Source: Zizania palustris (taxonomy: Eukaryota; Streptophyta; Magnoliopsida; Poales; Poaceae). From it: a stretch of 64,000 nt of DNA. The DNA lies in NCBI GenBank assembly GCA_019279435.1, contig JAAALK010000287.1, positions 23,684,162 to 23,748,161 on the forward strand. The letters run 5' to 3'. The translations under genes and the position numbers were made by a program. This document shows, in pieces, positions 50,974 through 63,540 of this stretch (its first letter is position 1; each line of letters starts with the position of its first letter). The notes beneath the pieces are model-generated. The model saw nothing but the letters and a program-made list of their open reading frames with translations. It did not search any database and was not told the DNA's origin.

Positions 50974-52990
50974 TATAATTAAGGAGCAAATAATGCTGCT
51001 AGCTACCTGATTGATTGATACGGCTTAATTTCATCTATCGATATTAATAAAGAGGATTATACGGCAAAATATAACTGGCTTTTCAAAAAAGGTGAAATTT
51101 TTAAAATCATCGTGCGCCCGGCGAACCACTAGCTGGCTGGCGTGCGGCGACGGCAAGCGCATGAGTGCATCTCGCCGGCCGGCCGTACGCGCATGTCGCC
51201 GGCCGGCAAGGGGCGTTAAGGAGAGGAGACCGTGGAGCATGCGTGCGTGGGGGCGATCGAGCTAGCGACGCATCTGCAGGGTCGCAGATAGAGGCCTTCG
51301 TACGTAGCACAGGCAGTGTCACGTGGATGCATGCAGCATGCTTTGGCGATGGACCAGCAGCCTAGCTCTCTACTGTAGTAGTCGATCTGCTTATTCTGTG
51401 CATGATTAGATCGACCATACGCTTGCTTGCTTGCTTCCTACTACTTTGCTAGCTTTCTCTTCACCAAACATATATACTGTAGTAGCCTAGCGATAGCTAG
51501 CTAGGCCTTCCGTTTTCTCATCTCCTCGCCGGACTTTCCGAGCTGGATGGATATATGGATGCTTTGCTACTTGCTCGGATTCTTGCCGCCGGCTTCGTGC
51601 TAAAAGTACTACTGGCTACAGGCTTGTTTTGTCGTGGTCAGGTTAGAAATCGATAGCCAAAAACGTGGTACGTACTTGCGCTTTAACATTCACTTCACTC
51701 CGCCGGAGAAGAAGCTATAGCATGCATGCCAGCACAGGCAGCAGCTGATGAACAACAAATATAATGTACAAAACAAGATCAGATCAGCTAGACAACGGTA
51801 TCTAAAAGGGAAAAAAACGTATTAATTCTAGGGCGCATGATGCATGCCAAATTGCCAACTTACTCTGCCTCCTTCTGTTTGATCAAAAGGCTGCTCAAAG
51901 CTCGCTCCATCGATCTCTCTGCTGGATGAACATAACAGTTCAGGCTGCTGCATGCTCTTTTAATTTGTAGATCGCTGACCAGTTTATCTTGAGAACTAGA
52001 TACATATATACACTGCTGTTATATATCCTTCGATTCGTCAGCATGAATTAGCATCCGGCCGGCCACCTAATGAACTAACTCAGCCGGAAACAACGTACGT
52101 ATGTACGTGTGCCTGTGCATGCATGCATCAGTACGTGTATCGATCGATTCGTCCAACACACCATGTGCATGCTTGTTGCATGCATGGACTCCCAATAATT
52201 CGCTTGCTTCATTGCACGGACAAGACTCGTTCATCCACATCCATGCGCCCCTTGGATAGTTGGATATGACAGGGAAAGCTAGCTAGCGATGCATACTGCT
52301 AGCTGCATTCATGCAGCTAATAAATCACACGGGCAACTAAGTGCCTCGCTGACAAAGAAACAAATGTATATGTATGAATAGTAGGAGGGATCATATCATG
52401 TATATGTGTTGCTCAATCATATCACCAGAAAAACAAATGTCACTTTATTTTGGATATATATCATGGTGCTGCCTAACTAGGGATAGATATGCTTTTTCTA
52501 TGATCTCGAACATGCTGCGACGGCGAGTCCTTAGCTTAACTACTACTCGCTAACTTTTCTTCTGTTGAAACAAAAGCTCGATCCGCCTCGCTTGTTATTA
52601 GTACTAGCTAGCTAGCTAACTTGTTTGTCAATATCAATTGATGAGGACCGATGATATATATTGTGGTAACCATATGAAACAAAGAAATCTCTAAAAGAAA
52701 AGGAAATCACTATTACTGACAAGAAATGAGGAATAATGGAAGCTATAGCTTGTGATGATGAGGAAGGTATGTAGCTTGGTTTCTTGGCTAGTTGTTTGAG
52801 CCTGGCTCCCGCTATGCATGCAAAAGGTAAGGGCGAGCTTGGCTAAGGGGAATGAAACAGATTTCGTTCGTGTAGAAAATTTTGTTCATTTAGACAAGAA
52901 AACAACTTCTTCCCTAGCTACTTGCAATTGACGAGGCTATATGTTTTAGGTAAGACTAGCATACTGAACTGATATAAGTCAGACTAACTC
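50974..52990. other. Intergenic DNA
   Basis: No gene is supported. Many gctagctag, catgcatg and cggccggc tracts occur. A miR160-like stretch near 52800 was rejected (see rejected list). Confidence 0.4.
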
Positions 52991-53343
52991 CATGGATTTT
53001 TTTTGAAATAATATTTTTTTTAAAAAATTCAAATCTATATATCAAGTTCAAAATATTGCAAAACTAATAGGCAGTCGGTATTTGAAGTGCCGACTAGAAT
53101 GCCGACTGGTGCCGACTGCGCCATGTCAGCACCAGTCGGCACTTGAAGTACTGATTGGTGCTGACGTGCCAGACTCTGGGTCCGCCACATCAGCACCAGT
53201 CGGAAGTGCCGACTGGAGCCGACGTGACATCCAATTGGCACTTCAAGTGCCAACTGCCTGTTAGTTTTGCAAATTTTTAAAATCGACATACAGATTTGAT
53301 TTTTTTAAAAAAATATTATTATTTTAAAAAATTCAACTCCATG
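52991..53343. repeat. Long-arm fold-back element C
   Basis: Arms of about 100 bases start catggattttttttgaaat and end aaaaaattcaactccatg. They include the pair attgcaaaactaataggcag and ctgcctgttagttttgcaa. The core is made of inverted 'gccgactggtgc' and 'cacttgaagt' units (53080-53250). The termini resemble elements A and B at 21.3-22.5 kb. Confidence 0.66.
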
Positions 53344-53389
53344 TCTCGATTTAAACAAACAAATGTCTCCACGGTGAATGAGCATCACA

Positions 53390-53913
53390 CACTACAGGAA
53401 TCTAGCAAACTTATAGAATCCAGCAAACTTTCGTCGGCCAAAACCGACAGAAGTTAGGTCAATACTAACGGAAGAAGCTAACTTCAATTGGCAATTGGTC
53501 GACAGAGGTGTTTCGACATAACGGCCGCCGACGGAAGTTAGGGGGACTTTTGCCCATATCATCAAGTTAGGGAGGCGACGATCCAGGAGGCTGGAGGCGG
53601 CGGGGCAGGCAGAGCGGTGGGGTGGGCGAGCGCTCGGGGGCGGCGACGCGAGCGGTGGTGCAGGCGCACGACGGTCGCGTGGGCGAGAGAGGGCGCGCGC
53701 GGGGCTAGAGTTATAGGAAACTAGGTTTCCCTATATGTGCGCAAAGGGGAAATTACACCATAACTTCTGTCAGCCACGTAATTTCCGTCGGCCATAGAGA
53801 AGGCCGACGGAAGTTAACCTAACTTCCGTCGCCACAGTGAAAGCCGACGGAAGTTAACTTAACTTCCGTCGGCTAACCCTAGGACGATGGAAATTTATTG
53901 TTTTCTTGTAGTG
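53390..53913. mobile_element. Small CACTA element
   Basis: It begins CACTACAGGAATC and ends TTTTCTTGTAGTG, the inverted CACTA termini. Subterminal units of the type aacttccgtcggc and gccgacggaagtt recur at least seven times in both orientations, concentrated at 53440-53530 and 53760-53890. The flanking triplets are aca and acg, a near match to the expected 3-bp duplication. The 524 bp include a GC-rich middle and no transposase. Confidence 0.78.
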
Positions 53914-54126
53914 ACGATGAATAGGCTATTGGCGAAGCCTTCGTCGAGTGTCCTGTCGGCCTCGCCGACTGCCCGACATGACACTCGACAAATATTTAAC
54001 GTTACCGAGAGTTAAACGTTTGCTGAGTGTATGTTAACGTACACTCGGTAAATGTTGGTTTGCCGAGTACCCGAAGGAATGCACTCAGCAAACTCATGCT
54101 GGCACTCGTCAAACTAACTGGTAGTG
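53914..54126. mobile_element. Right end of a second CACTA element
   Basis: Units of the type 'actcggtaaat' and 'tttgccgagt' in both orientations (for example gtatgttaacgtacactcgg at 54029-54048) fill this stretch. It ends with ctggtagtg at 54118-54126, the complement of CACTACCAG. No matching left end was found next to it, so it is a fragment or its left part has been displaced. Confidence 0.5.
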
Positions 54127-54640
54127 AGGGCCAGCCACATTTCAGTTGCTCGAGCACGCATGCAACCAAAAATATGTAAGATCTCATAAAAGTTATTTAT
54201 TTGTTCATTAGATACTAGATCGAAAGAGCATGTTTATGAAAGAGGCAGTAAATAAGCACACCTAATCTATAAACTACACGTACATAACAAGTTATAACCC
54301 AACGATTAAAATTAACTCAATCTCTTATATTTCATTTCGTGATTAGAGATCAGAAACATTCACATCCTCCACAGCTAGCGCAAGTGGTCCTGCTTCCTAC
54401 ACCAATCATATCTATATCGATCCCATGGTCCAAAAGATATGCTAGCTTGTGTTCACAAGTCTCCTCTAATTTCTTTTTGGAACGGATGATTACAAACATC
54501 AATAGAAATATTAATGGAGTAGTCAAGGTACAAGTTTTCTTTAACAAGCAAGCAAGGTGAACTGATGACAGCACATATATGCATGCATGCTACCTGTATA
54601 TATTGACGGAGAAAACAAAATGCCCTCACTATTGTTACCT
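54127..54640. other. Intergenic DNA
   Basis: No supported gene or repeat. Confidence 0.35.
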
Positions 54641-54779
54641 ACTCTTTTGTGTGTACCCCCTAAAAATGATGTTTTTAATATTTAACTAGTTAAATATTTT
54701 TCAATATTGTTAGGTCTGAAAAAATATGAGTTAGCTGACACCAAATCTCGTTAAAACTCTAATATTAAATGTGCTCAAG

Positions 54780-56127
54780 CGAGAGTAGTATTAGGATGAG
54801 TGACCTCCTGAGAAGTCCCGACACACTCATGACCTTTAAACAAGGTCGACCCCATGTCGGGGACGTGACTCTCGAGTACTTTATAGTTGGGCTTATCATA
54901 TCAAACTAAGGACACGCCAAGACCAACATTAACCGTCCGGTATCGCTCATAAATAGAGGTTTAATTCTAATAAGGAAAGTTGAGTCCTTATGAGATAGTT
55001 TAGCTCTAGATATGATATATCTAGAGATTTATTTATACCATAATCCTTATAATTAGAAATTTAGTATCTGAGTTTGGTAGGAAATCCAAGTCCTACTCAG
55101 GATAAAGTCATGTGTTATTAGGTTCAACTCTTGAGTATATAAAAGAGACGAGACACAGAGGACAAGCTTTTCAACATATTTTTCTTGCTTTCGACACCTT
55201 AAGGAATCATAGCTTGATTGCATCGTATTGTAAGATCCATCATCATAGTACACACCAAAACATTGGACGCATCATTTTTATCCTCTAAACTAGTATAAAT
55301 GTTTTGTTGGTGCAATTAGAGTTTGCGCCAAATAGGTTTGTTTAGCCTCAAAGGGCTACTGATTACAAAGTGGATTTATACTGGTTCATGCCTCTGAATA
55401 TCAGATAATAACCTTACATCCAATATATTGTATGTATTATGGATAACTAGAATTTGACCTTTGAAGGAGTTCTTCGAAGGGTATTACTCTGTCGAAGTCT
55501 ATCTAAGATGATGGAGGAGAACAGACTCGGGTGGCCCGATCTTTCGGTGAGTAGAGGATAAGAGATAAGGTAACTTCGATTGGAAGGAGACGACGTTGAC
55601 GACCCGACTACAACCGTACGAGACATTCGTGTTGCGCCTTAGCGATCGATACACCAACTCCAAGGGTTGTTGATCTTATCGGTGATCAACCTTGTTCCTG
55701 CAAGCAATCGAAGAACAAGCAAGAACAAGATAAAGGAGCAACTACAATTGCTAGATGTGAAAGACACACAAAGGGTAGTTGGGGTTCTGAAACGTGAAAC
55801 CGGCGATCTAACCGATCACGGGTTTACACGGACAAGTAGCATTGGCTAAACTTTTATCTAATCAAAACCCGAATTACAACTGAAGTCTCTAGGGGTATTT
55901 ATAGCCCTAAGGACGTCCCCAAAGTTTGGAAACTTATTACATATGGAAACTACTAATTATTTCCAAAACAGAATTACTAGAAAAAAGAAACTTAGATCCT
56001 TAAGCCTTGGCCGAGATTGTTTCAGTGGAATAAATATATTATCTTCCATGTAGACATCCTCAGCTTTCCAAAAAGTCTAAGATCATCTAAATCAGAGCTT
56101 CCATGTGAAAGATATGCATGTTTTAAT
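54780..56127. repeat. Noncoding part of a retroelement, related to 5.2-5.7 kb
   Basis: The stretch 54830-55140 is similar in inverted orientation to 5440-5700, and 55364-55440 is similar in direct orientation to 5236-5310. A TATA-like tatataaaagagacg is at about 55136. Around 55312 tgttggtgcaattag could be an LTR start on the + strand; the right limit is not clear. It directly follows, in - strand reading, the open frame ending at 56128, and so may be that element's 3' LTR. Confidence 0.42.
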
Positions 56128-57601
56128 CTAGTGCTCTCCTTGAAGTCCAAGTCTGAGTAACACACATTGTTTTGAATATTGCAATCTCCTCGTATCGAAT
56201 ATGGAAGTGTAGCTGTATCCGTTGGAAAGAGGACGTCTCAATCTTTCCAAAAAGTCCACGATCATCCAAATCGGAGCTGCCATGTAAAAGTTGTGCACGT
56301 TTGAATTTGTTGCTGTCCATGCAGTCCGAATCCGTGTCGAAAATGTGTAGAAGTTAATCTCCACTTTCTCTTGGCACATAAATAACGTCCCAAAATTATA
56401 TATTATGTTTTCATGCCCTTGACTTGGTCCCCAATCAACTTCCATGATGTTCCATGCCCTTTTTGCGCTCTCAACGTGTTGCTTGATCCATGTGAGAATT
56501 TTTGTAATTGAAATTAAAAGTACCTCATGGTGTAGCATCCATGGTTCAAATAAATAAAATTTAAATCTAACGTAGAAAGCATGCACCTTAGTTTGTTTGC
56601 TCACAATCATGGTCATATCCGAGCTAGTGATGTCCTCATCATTCTCTCCTTCTTGGCTACAAACCGTCCTCGGTTTGTTCTTGTATTCGTACTCATTGTA
56701 GCTCCTAGCAAAATAGATACCATTGTGCAATATCACTTGTCCTTTTGTTACACTGTGAGTAGAAGGAAACCAACTCACGTTGACATTCGGTTTCGCATGT
56801 GTCGGTGAAGAACCATCCTTGATGAAAGGAGACGAAAATGTGAGGTTGTTGAATAGCTTAACATGCTCTCCTTCTTGAAAACAAACTTGTGTATTTAAAT
56901 CAAAACAAGAGACTCTCGAGGTAGTAGGATTAATTAACATGACTTGCTCGAGGTAATTATTTTCAGGATTTACATGCAATTTCAAATCTGAACATATGTA
57001 AACTTTATACAAAAAATATATGTCTTGCTTATGGTATGTGCCAAATATATAAAAAATAACATTGGCATGACATGACATATTAAACCTTGCAAATAATTTT
57101 TCTTTTAAACAAGTGAGCTCACAAAGATCCATAATTTCAATATATCCTCATGTATTTAGAGATGATAACAATTTAATTTCTTCATTCTCATTAGTAATGT
57201 GGAAAACATGTTTAAAATCAACGCTTGAGGAATTAACAATAGAAACAACACGTTCTTCCACTAGTTGTGGTAGGTATATAAGTGAAGCATTAACACACAA
57301 CTCTTCTTTGTCATGAGGAATTTCAAGCAAATCATCTGTTAACAAAGAAATTTCAGAAAAAGATTCCTCTAATGGTTGCTCTATAATAGCATGAATATCT
57401 GATGATTGTGTTTTATCAGGAGTACACTCACCTTGATTAATTTCAGCACATATATTACCTTGCAAAACTTTTTCCGATGATGTAAGTGCATTTTTATTCT
57501 CTTTTTCCTGTTCAAAGTTAGTAGAACTAAAAGGCAGACTGATTGGCGTCTTCTCTAAATCAATAGCAATCTGAATTTCAGCCCGACATGCAAGTTCAAA
57601 C
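56128..57601 (-). pseudogene. Retroelement-associated ORF, broken by stop and insertion
   Basis: The - strand frame is open from the junction at 57601 (first residues FELACRAEIQIAIDLEKTPI) to a TGA at 57148-57150. It continues in the same frame as 334 codons from 57132 to the stop at 56128. The C-terminal part (FYTFSTRIRTAWTATNSNVH and VDFLERLRRPLSNGYSYTSI) is of a kind I associate with the 3' regions of rice LTR retroelements, but I cannot name a domain or function. The upstream part is cut by the LTR starting at 57602. Thus the ORF predates that insertion and its 5' part should lie beyond the right end of the window. Confidence 0.55.
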
Positions 57602-59593
57602 TGTAGGACCGGAAACGGCGACCAGAGGGGGGGGGGTGAATGGGAGCTTTTAAAATTTCAGGCTAAAAACAGCCTTCGGTTTTAATTCTGTCTACTGCGG
57701 AACAGGCTTCGAACACCAACCTTCGAAGGTCTGGTTCGGAGGTATTTGACGGCTCCGAACACAGGCTTCGCAAGGAACAAAAGTTCGAAGCCAAGAAGAC
57801 TTCGCTCCACCTACAACCCCGAAAAAATCAACTCTACTAAGTCAGTGCAGGCTCCGCACATAGGGTGCTTCGAGCAGGCTTCGCACTTCACCCTTCACAA
57901 GAGTGGACTGCCCTCTGAGGACTTCGACCAAGTACTTAGCGACAACAACTGGTGCTGGGCTTCGTACACCGAAGGTATAAATGCACACTAACAGACACCG
58001 CTAGGAGCTACGACACGATAAAAACACGGGCTTCGCTAGTAAGCAGCGAGGTCTCGCCTCCTGTTACACAGAGCGAACGCACACTGAAAAGCACACTTCG
58101 CCTAGACAGGCTTCGGTGCACTACAACTAGCGAGGTATGCAAACAAGCTCAAGCAGAAAGACAACACAGAAGCAGGGTTTCGCTGCTTGAACAAGGAACA
58201 CAGTAAAAGAACTTACTGGATGAATACAAAGAGTGGTGGCTAGTACAGGAGCTCAACAGTAAATGCTCAAAGTGTTAAATGTTACCTACCAAGCCCCCAT
58301 ATTTATAGCCCACAGTTCACCCAAGTGAATTGACTACATTACCCCTAGGGTTTACACCAGTTTTGTCTCTACAGAACAGAGGGGTACAAAAGGTAGTCAA
58401 CTTTATTTTGGAGGCTTCTCTGTCAGCTTTGCAGAGGGGACAGCGTCAGCTTTTTGCAGAGCAGACAGTGTCAGCCTTTGCAGTATTTGACCTTTTTGAA
58501 GCCCCCCTTCGCACGCGAGGGGTGCGGTAGCTTCGGTGAGAAGCCTTGAGCCTGACAGCCTTTGCTTCACCGAAGATAGCCTCCGATACAGTGACAGTTT
58601 TGAGCCGAAGCCGTCAAAGCCCTTGGGCCTTTGCACCACCACCTCCGGAGTGGACCACCACGGCTTCGCAGCTACTCCCAGCTCGAACTCCGTCAGTCCG
58701 TGTACCGAAGCCATGCATGGCCGAAGTACCACAAGTCAACCTCGCTCCGGAGCCAGCCCTGCTCTGAAGCCTTCCTCACTCCGAAGCCCCACCTTCGGAG
58801 TACCACTCTTCGAAGTCCCTCCTTCGTCCAAGGCCTCCGCATGAAGCATTCCATGAGCCCTTCGTCGCCGTGTCTCTCCCCGAGCACACTCCTCGACGAG
58901 CCTCACCCGGACCATGCCTTCGAAGCACCTCGACTTTTGAGACCTTCGTCGGGTACCTTCGAATGTCTCCCTCCGGAGCACACTTCGAATTCCTTGCCTC
59001 CGTAGAGGACTTGAACCACCAAACTCCGAAGTCACTCCATCCGGAGTACCCTTCGAAGTGCCTCGCCTCCGAGGACTTTGTCTCGGAGTACCTTCACCCG
59101 GAGCCACGCTCCGTACTTACTGCCTTCACCTGGTGCACCTCGACCCGAGGACCGACCCAGACCCCTTCGCAGCCACCGTGACGGAGCTCCCCGCTCCCCT
59201 GGTATCAAGCCTCCTACTTGACCCAGGTTCACCTGCTACGAACCGTCCGTCGCCTCCGCGGTCCCCTGCGCACCTCAAACAAGCAGACAAGTGTATCCAG
59301 TACTCCGGAGACCTCTCCGGGTTAGCAACCTTCGGTACACACTCCGGTGTACCGCCCAAAGTACCGAGACCTTCGGTACGAACCCAGTCATCGTGTATTG
59401 TCGGACCCTTCCGACAGACACACTTCGCTGCAACAGTTGCAGCAACCAAACCACCGAACCCTTTGGTGAAACATCCTCCGAACACCTTCGGAGGTGCAAC
59501 CTCCGAACCCCCTTCGAAGGTACCCTTCGAACCAGAGGGTAAAAGCCTGTCAATCACTCATCACAAGCACCGAAACCAACCCTTGGTTTCTCA
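57602..59593 (-). repeat. 3' LTR of the Sirevirus-type element (1,992 bp)
   Basis: On the + strand it runs from tgtaggaccggaaacggcga to ccttggtttctca, TG...CA in both senses. The motif cgaccagagggggg at 57619-57632 is typical of one end of Sirevirus LTRs. Immediately outside the right end lies atctccccctt, the complement of the polypurine tract. The LTR is packed with short palindromes such as CCTTCGAAGG (about 57720 and 59514) and CTCCGGAG (58972, 59303). The five bases before it are caaac; the partner copy would lie outside the window. Confidence 0.75.
58299..58310 (-). promoter_or_regulatory. TATA box of the LTR promoter
   Basis: On the - strand the sequence reads ctataaatatgggggc, a good TATA box at a plausible place inside the LTR, so that transcription would run toward 57602. 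No other promoter element was identified. Confidence 0.5.
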
Positions 59594-60722
59594 ATCTCCC
59601 CCTTGATGAGTGCATTGACAACCAAATTCAATTTCAAGAGAATTTTAAAAAATTTCAGCACACAAGTGACCATAAAAACTCAGAAACGAGCCACAACATG
59701 TCACTTGACAAAAGAATTTTTTCCCCCTTTTCAAGATAAAAGCCCCTTCGGCAAATCTCTCCTTTTTTCAGATAAAAACTCCCCCTGAGTAATTTAATTG
59801 TACCCCCTTGCAACAGAGAACTCAACAATCTCTCCCCCTTTGGCAATGCAAGCATCAAGGAGCATGTAAAAGATGCATTGCTTGAAAATGAGCAGAATTG
59901 CAAAGACATATAAAGCAAAAATATGCCAGTACTTAATACCAAATATCATGTGCTCAGCTCGATTTAACATCCTCTAAAAACATGATGATAGCATGTGATT
60001 TTATCATTTTGAAATAAAAGCATCACTACTTAGTCAAAGAAACTAGACAAGTAAAAGCAGGGACTGCGCAAAGCTAGTCAATTTCTACTCTAGATATACA
60101 AGCCCAGTTCACATGGAGCTTATGAAAGCAAACTTGATGATCAATGAGCTTTGTTGTTCTTTTTATAATGCCAGGGGTTATTTGTTTGTCCACCTTATAC
60201 TATCCAATCAGGCCAAGCCTAGGCATGAAAGCCATCTGAAGCTTAAGGCGGTGATTTTGGCAGACACTACACTATTCCAGTTCAGACCAATGTGCAATGG
60301 TAAGCAGTCTAGAATAGAGTAGTGCGACAAACAAACCCACCTGGATCTTGTTTCTTGAAGCATGCAAATCATGGATGTTGGAATTGTGATTAGGTTGTTT
60401 AGCACTTTACGAGTATCCATGAGTACGGAGAATAATTTTTCAAGTTGCACAAATTAGCATCCAGAGAAACAGTGTCTTGCTATCAAGCAGATAAAAGATA
60501 GCTAAAACAGTCCTGCCTATACTAGCTAGAGTCAAGACAGAAGCGGTGAGCATGATTTGATTTTGGAAATAAAACATCATGCACATGAATGTTTTAGATA
60601 AATTAAAAAGAGCTGAGCTGTCATGAGTTCATGAATTATAATCAGGCATATAAGTGCAAAAGATGTAAATGCAATTTCAACACACAATTAGCTAATGCAC
60701 ACCAATCTAAATCTGCTCCCCC
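59594..60722 (-). other. Retroelement 3' untranslated region with multiple polypurine tracts
   Basis: On the + strand there are pyrimidine tracts, that is polypurine tracts on the element's strand, at 59594-59604 (next to the LTR), 59723-59730, 59780-59786, 59802-59808, 59831-59840 and 60716-60724. Most read CCCCCT with a T-rich flank. The region has no coding frame of note. Confidence 0.6.
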
Positions 60723-63540
60723 TCACAAAATGTCGTAAGGGTGACAAACACCAAGTTCACCACGCAAGTAGGCAAAATGAGAAGCATCGAGGGGTTTCGT
60801 GAAAATATCGGCTAGCTGGTGTTGGGTATCAACATATTGAAGTTTAATATCACCCTTCTCATTGTGATCTCTGAGAAAATGATATCGCACATCAATGTGT
60901 TTGGTTCTGGAGTGCTGAACCGAGTTGTTTGCAATACAAATAGCACTAGTGTTATCACAGAAAAGTGGAACACTCTTATAATCTAACCCGAAATCCCGCA
61001 AAGTAGAAACCATCCACAAGATCTGAGAGCAACAGCTAGCTGCAGCAATATATTCGGCCTCAGCCGTCGATTGTGCAACACTAGACTGTTTGCGGGAAGA
61101 CCAACAAACCAGAGAAGTACCCAGAAAATGACAAGTACCAGAGGTACTCTTCCTATCAATCCTACACCCAGCAAAATCCGCATCGGAATAACCTCGAAGA
61201 CATAAAGATGAAGATGCTGAATACCATATGCCAAATTCGAGGGTATGTTTGAGATACCTTAGGATGCGCTTTACCGCTTGGCGGTGCGACGCTCGTGGTG
61301 AAGCCTAAAAATGAGCGCACAGACACACTGCGAAGTGTATGTCCGGCCTCGTAGCAGTCAAGTAGAGGAGGGAGCCGATCATGCTTCGGAACTCCTTCTG
61401 ATCTACGGCTTCTCCATCTTCGTCAGGATCCAATGCTACAGATGTAGCCATTGGAGTGGCGAGGGGCTTCGCATCTGCCATGTCAAATTTCTTGAGAAGG
61501 TCCTTGGTGTACTTCGTCTGGTGGACGAAAGTACCTTGTTTGCTTTGCTTGATTTGCAAACCAAGGAAAAAGGTGAGTTCACCCATCATGGACATTTCAA
61601 ACTCCCTGCTCATGGTATCTGCAAACTCGGCAACCAAAGCATGAGAAGAGCCACCAAAGATGATATCATCCATATAAATCTGAACCAGGAGGAAATCTTT
61701 GCCATGCTTGAGAGTAAACAGGGTTTTATCAACAGAGCCCATCAAATACCCCCGCTCATGCAGAAAAGACTTAATTCTATCATACCAAGCCCGAGGGGCC
61801 TGCTTGAGTCCATAAAGAGCCTTATGCAGTTTAAGGACTTTATGTGGGTACTTGAGGTTTTCAAAACCAGGGGTTGTTTTACATAAACATCTTCACCTAT
61901 GAAGCCATTAAGAAAAGCACTTTTGGCATCCATTTGATAGAGTTTGAATCCTCGGGATGTCGCAAAGGCAAGCAAAATCCTAATGACCTCAAGGCGAGCA
62001 ACAGGTGCAAAAGTTTCAGTAAAATCAATCCCTTCTAGTTGAGAATAACCCTGAGCTACAAGCCTAGCCTTGTTTCTAATTATAGTCTCATCCTCCCCTT
62101 GTTTGTTTTTGAAAATCCATTTTGTTCCAATGAAATGAACATTTGGTGGAGGATCAACTAAAGTCCAGACTTGGTTTCTCTCAAAATTTTCAAGTTCCTC
62201 ATGCATGGCATTGATTCAACTAGAATCAGAAAGTGCATGACTAACATCTAAGGGCTCGAAAGAAGCAACAAATGCGGAATCAATGAAATGAGCATGAGAA
62301 CGTGTTACCCTTTGATCAAGCTCACCAATGATCTGCTCGGGAGGGTGCATCCTTTGAACATGATGTGGAGCCTCGCGGCGGGATGCAGTCTCCCCCTCAA
62401 CTTGTGCATTGGAGTGGTCCAAGATAACCGATGTCGAGGTAGTCGCTTCGGGACCTCGTGCCGAAGTAGTTGAAGTGGGGTCAGCTTCGGGGGTTGATGT
62501 CGAGGGTAGTAGGGATTCATCCTCGAACTCTCCGGGATCTTCGTCTTCGAAGATGGTATGTTCCATGTAGTGTTCATTTGCCTGTTCAAGAGCAGAACTA
62601 ACAGAGGGGGTTGATTCATCAAACGTCACATCACATGACTCGATGACAGTGTTGGTTTCCAAGTTATAAACACGATAAGAATGACCATGTGTAGTGTAAC
62701 CCAAAAAGATCCCGTCAGAAGAACGCGACTCAAATTTATCCAAATTACCACGTTTTAGGATAAAGCAATGACAGCCAAAAACTCGAAGATGAGTAACCTT
62801 GGGCTGTCTCCCAAAACACAGCTCATAAGATGTCAAGTTTAAAATTGAGCGCAAGAATATTCGGTTTGAGATGTAGCAAGCAGTGTTCATGGCCTCAGCC
62901 CAGAATTTTTTAGGAGTCCTATGCTCATCAAGCATCGTCCTAGCCATCTCAACCAAAGTGCGGTTCTTCCTCTCAACAACACCGTTTTGTTGAGGAACCC
63001 GCGGAGCAGAGAATTGATGTTCTATGCCATGCTCCATGCAAAAGTCAACAAAGAGAATGTTTTTGAACTCGGTGCCATTATCACTTCGAATGAATTTCAA
63101 TGCACCTGGGAGTTCAGTGAAAAGTCTCTAAGCCAAGCTCCGAAAGTGTGAAAACACTTCATCCTTGCTGGCAAGAAAGAAGACCCAAGAGTAGCGAGAG
63201 AAATCGTCGACAATGACTAAAACATACCACTTGCCGCCTAAAGAACTAACCCGAGAAGAACCTATAGTGTCCATGTGGAGAAGTACTCCGGGTTGTTCAG
63301 TCATCACTGTGGTGACTGGCGAATGCGAAGCAGCAATCATTTTTCCATGTCGACAAGGAGCGCAAACTAAATTATTCTCAAACTTGAGCTTGGGCAATCC
63401 TCGGATCAGACCTAGGACGTTCAGACGAGTGAGCAACTCAAAGCTCATATGCCCTAGTCTCCTATGCCACTTCAAAAGCTCAGAAGTCGAATGTGCAACA
63501 AGACAATGAGAAGAACCAGATGACTCTGAAAAATCAGTCT
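60723..63540 (-). pseudogene. Copia pol remnant: integrase, reverse transcriptase, RNase H
   Basis: The pol text starts near 63540 and ends with a stop at 60723-60725. The pre-integrase zinc region (HRRLGH ... CAPCRHGK) is at about 63470-63340. The integrase catalytic residues follow: D in MDTIG, D in RSDNGTEF (about 63090) and E in VVERKN. The RT catalytic motif is YMDDIIFG at about 61660. The RNase H region has DADFAG, STAEAEY and CDNTSAI (about 61190-60940). It is broken by a TAG at 63128-63130, a TGA at 62216-62218, a one-base frameshift near 61880 and a TAG at 61305-61307, all between stretches in good family-like reading. Pol therefore cannot be made from this copy. Confidence 0.88.

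Noticed and set aside
52799..52820. miR160-like text (gcctggctcccgctatgca)
   Set aside because: It differs from miR160 at two central positions and at the end, and no complementary arm forming a proper precursor hairpin is visible nearby.
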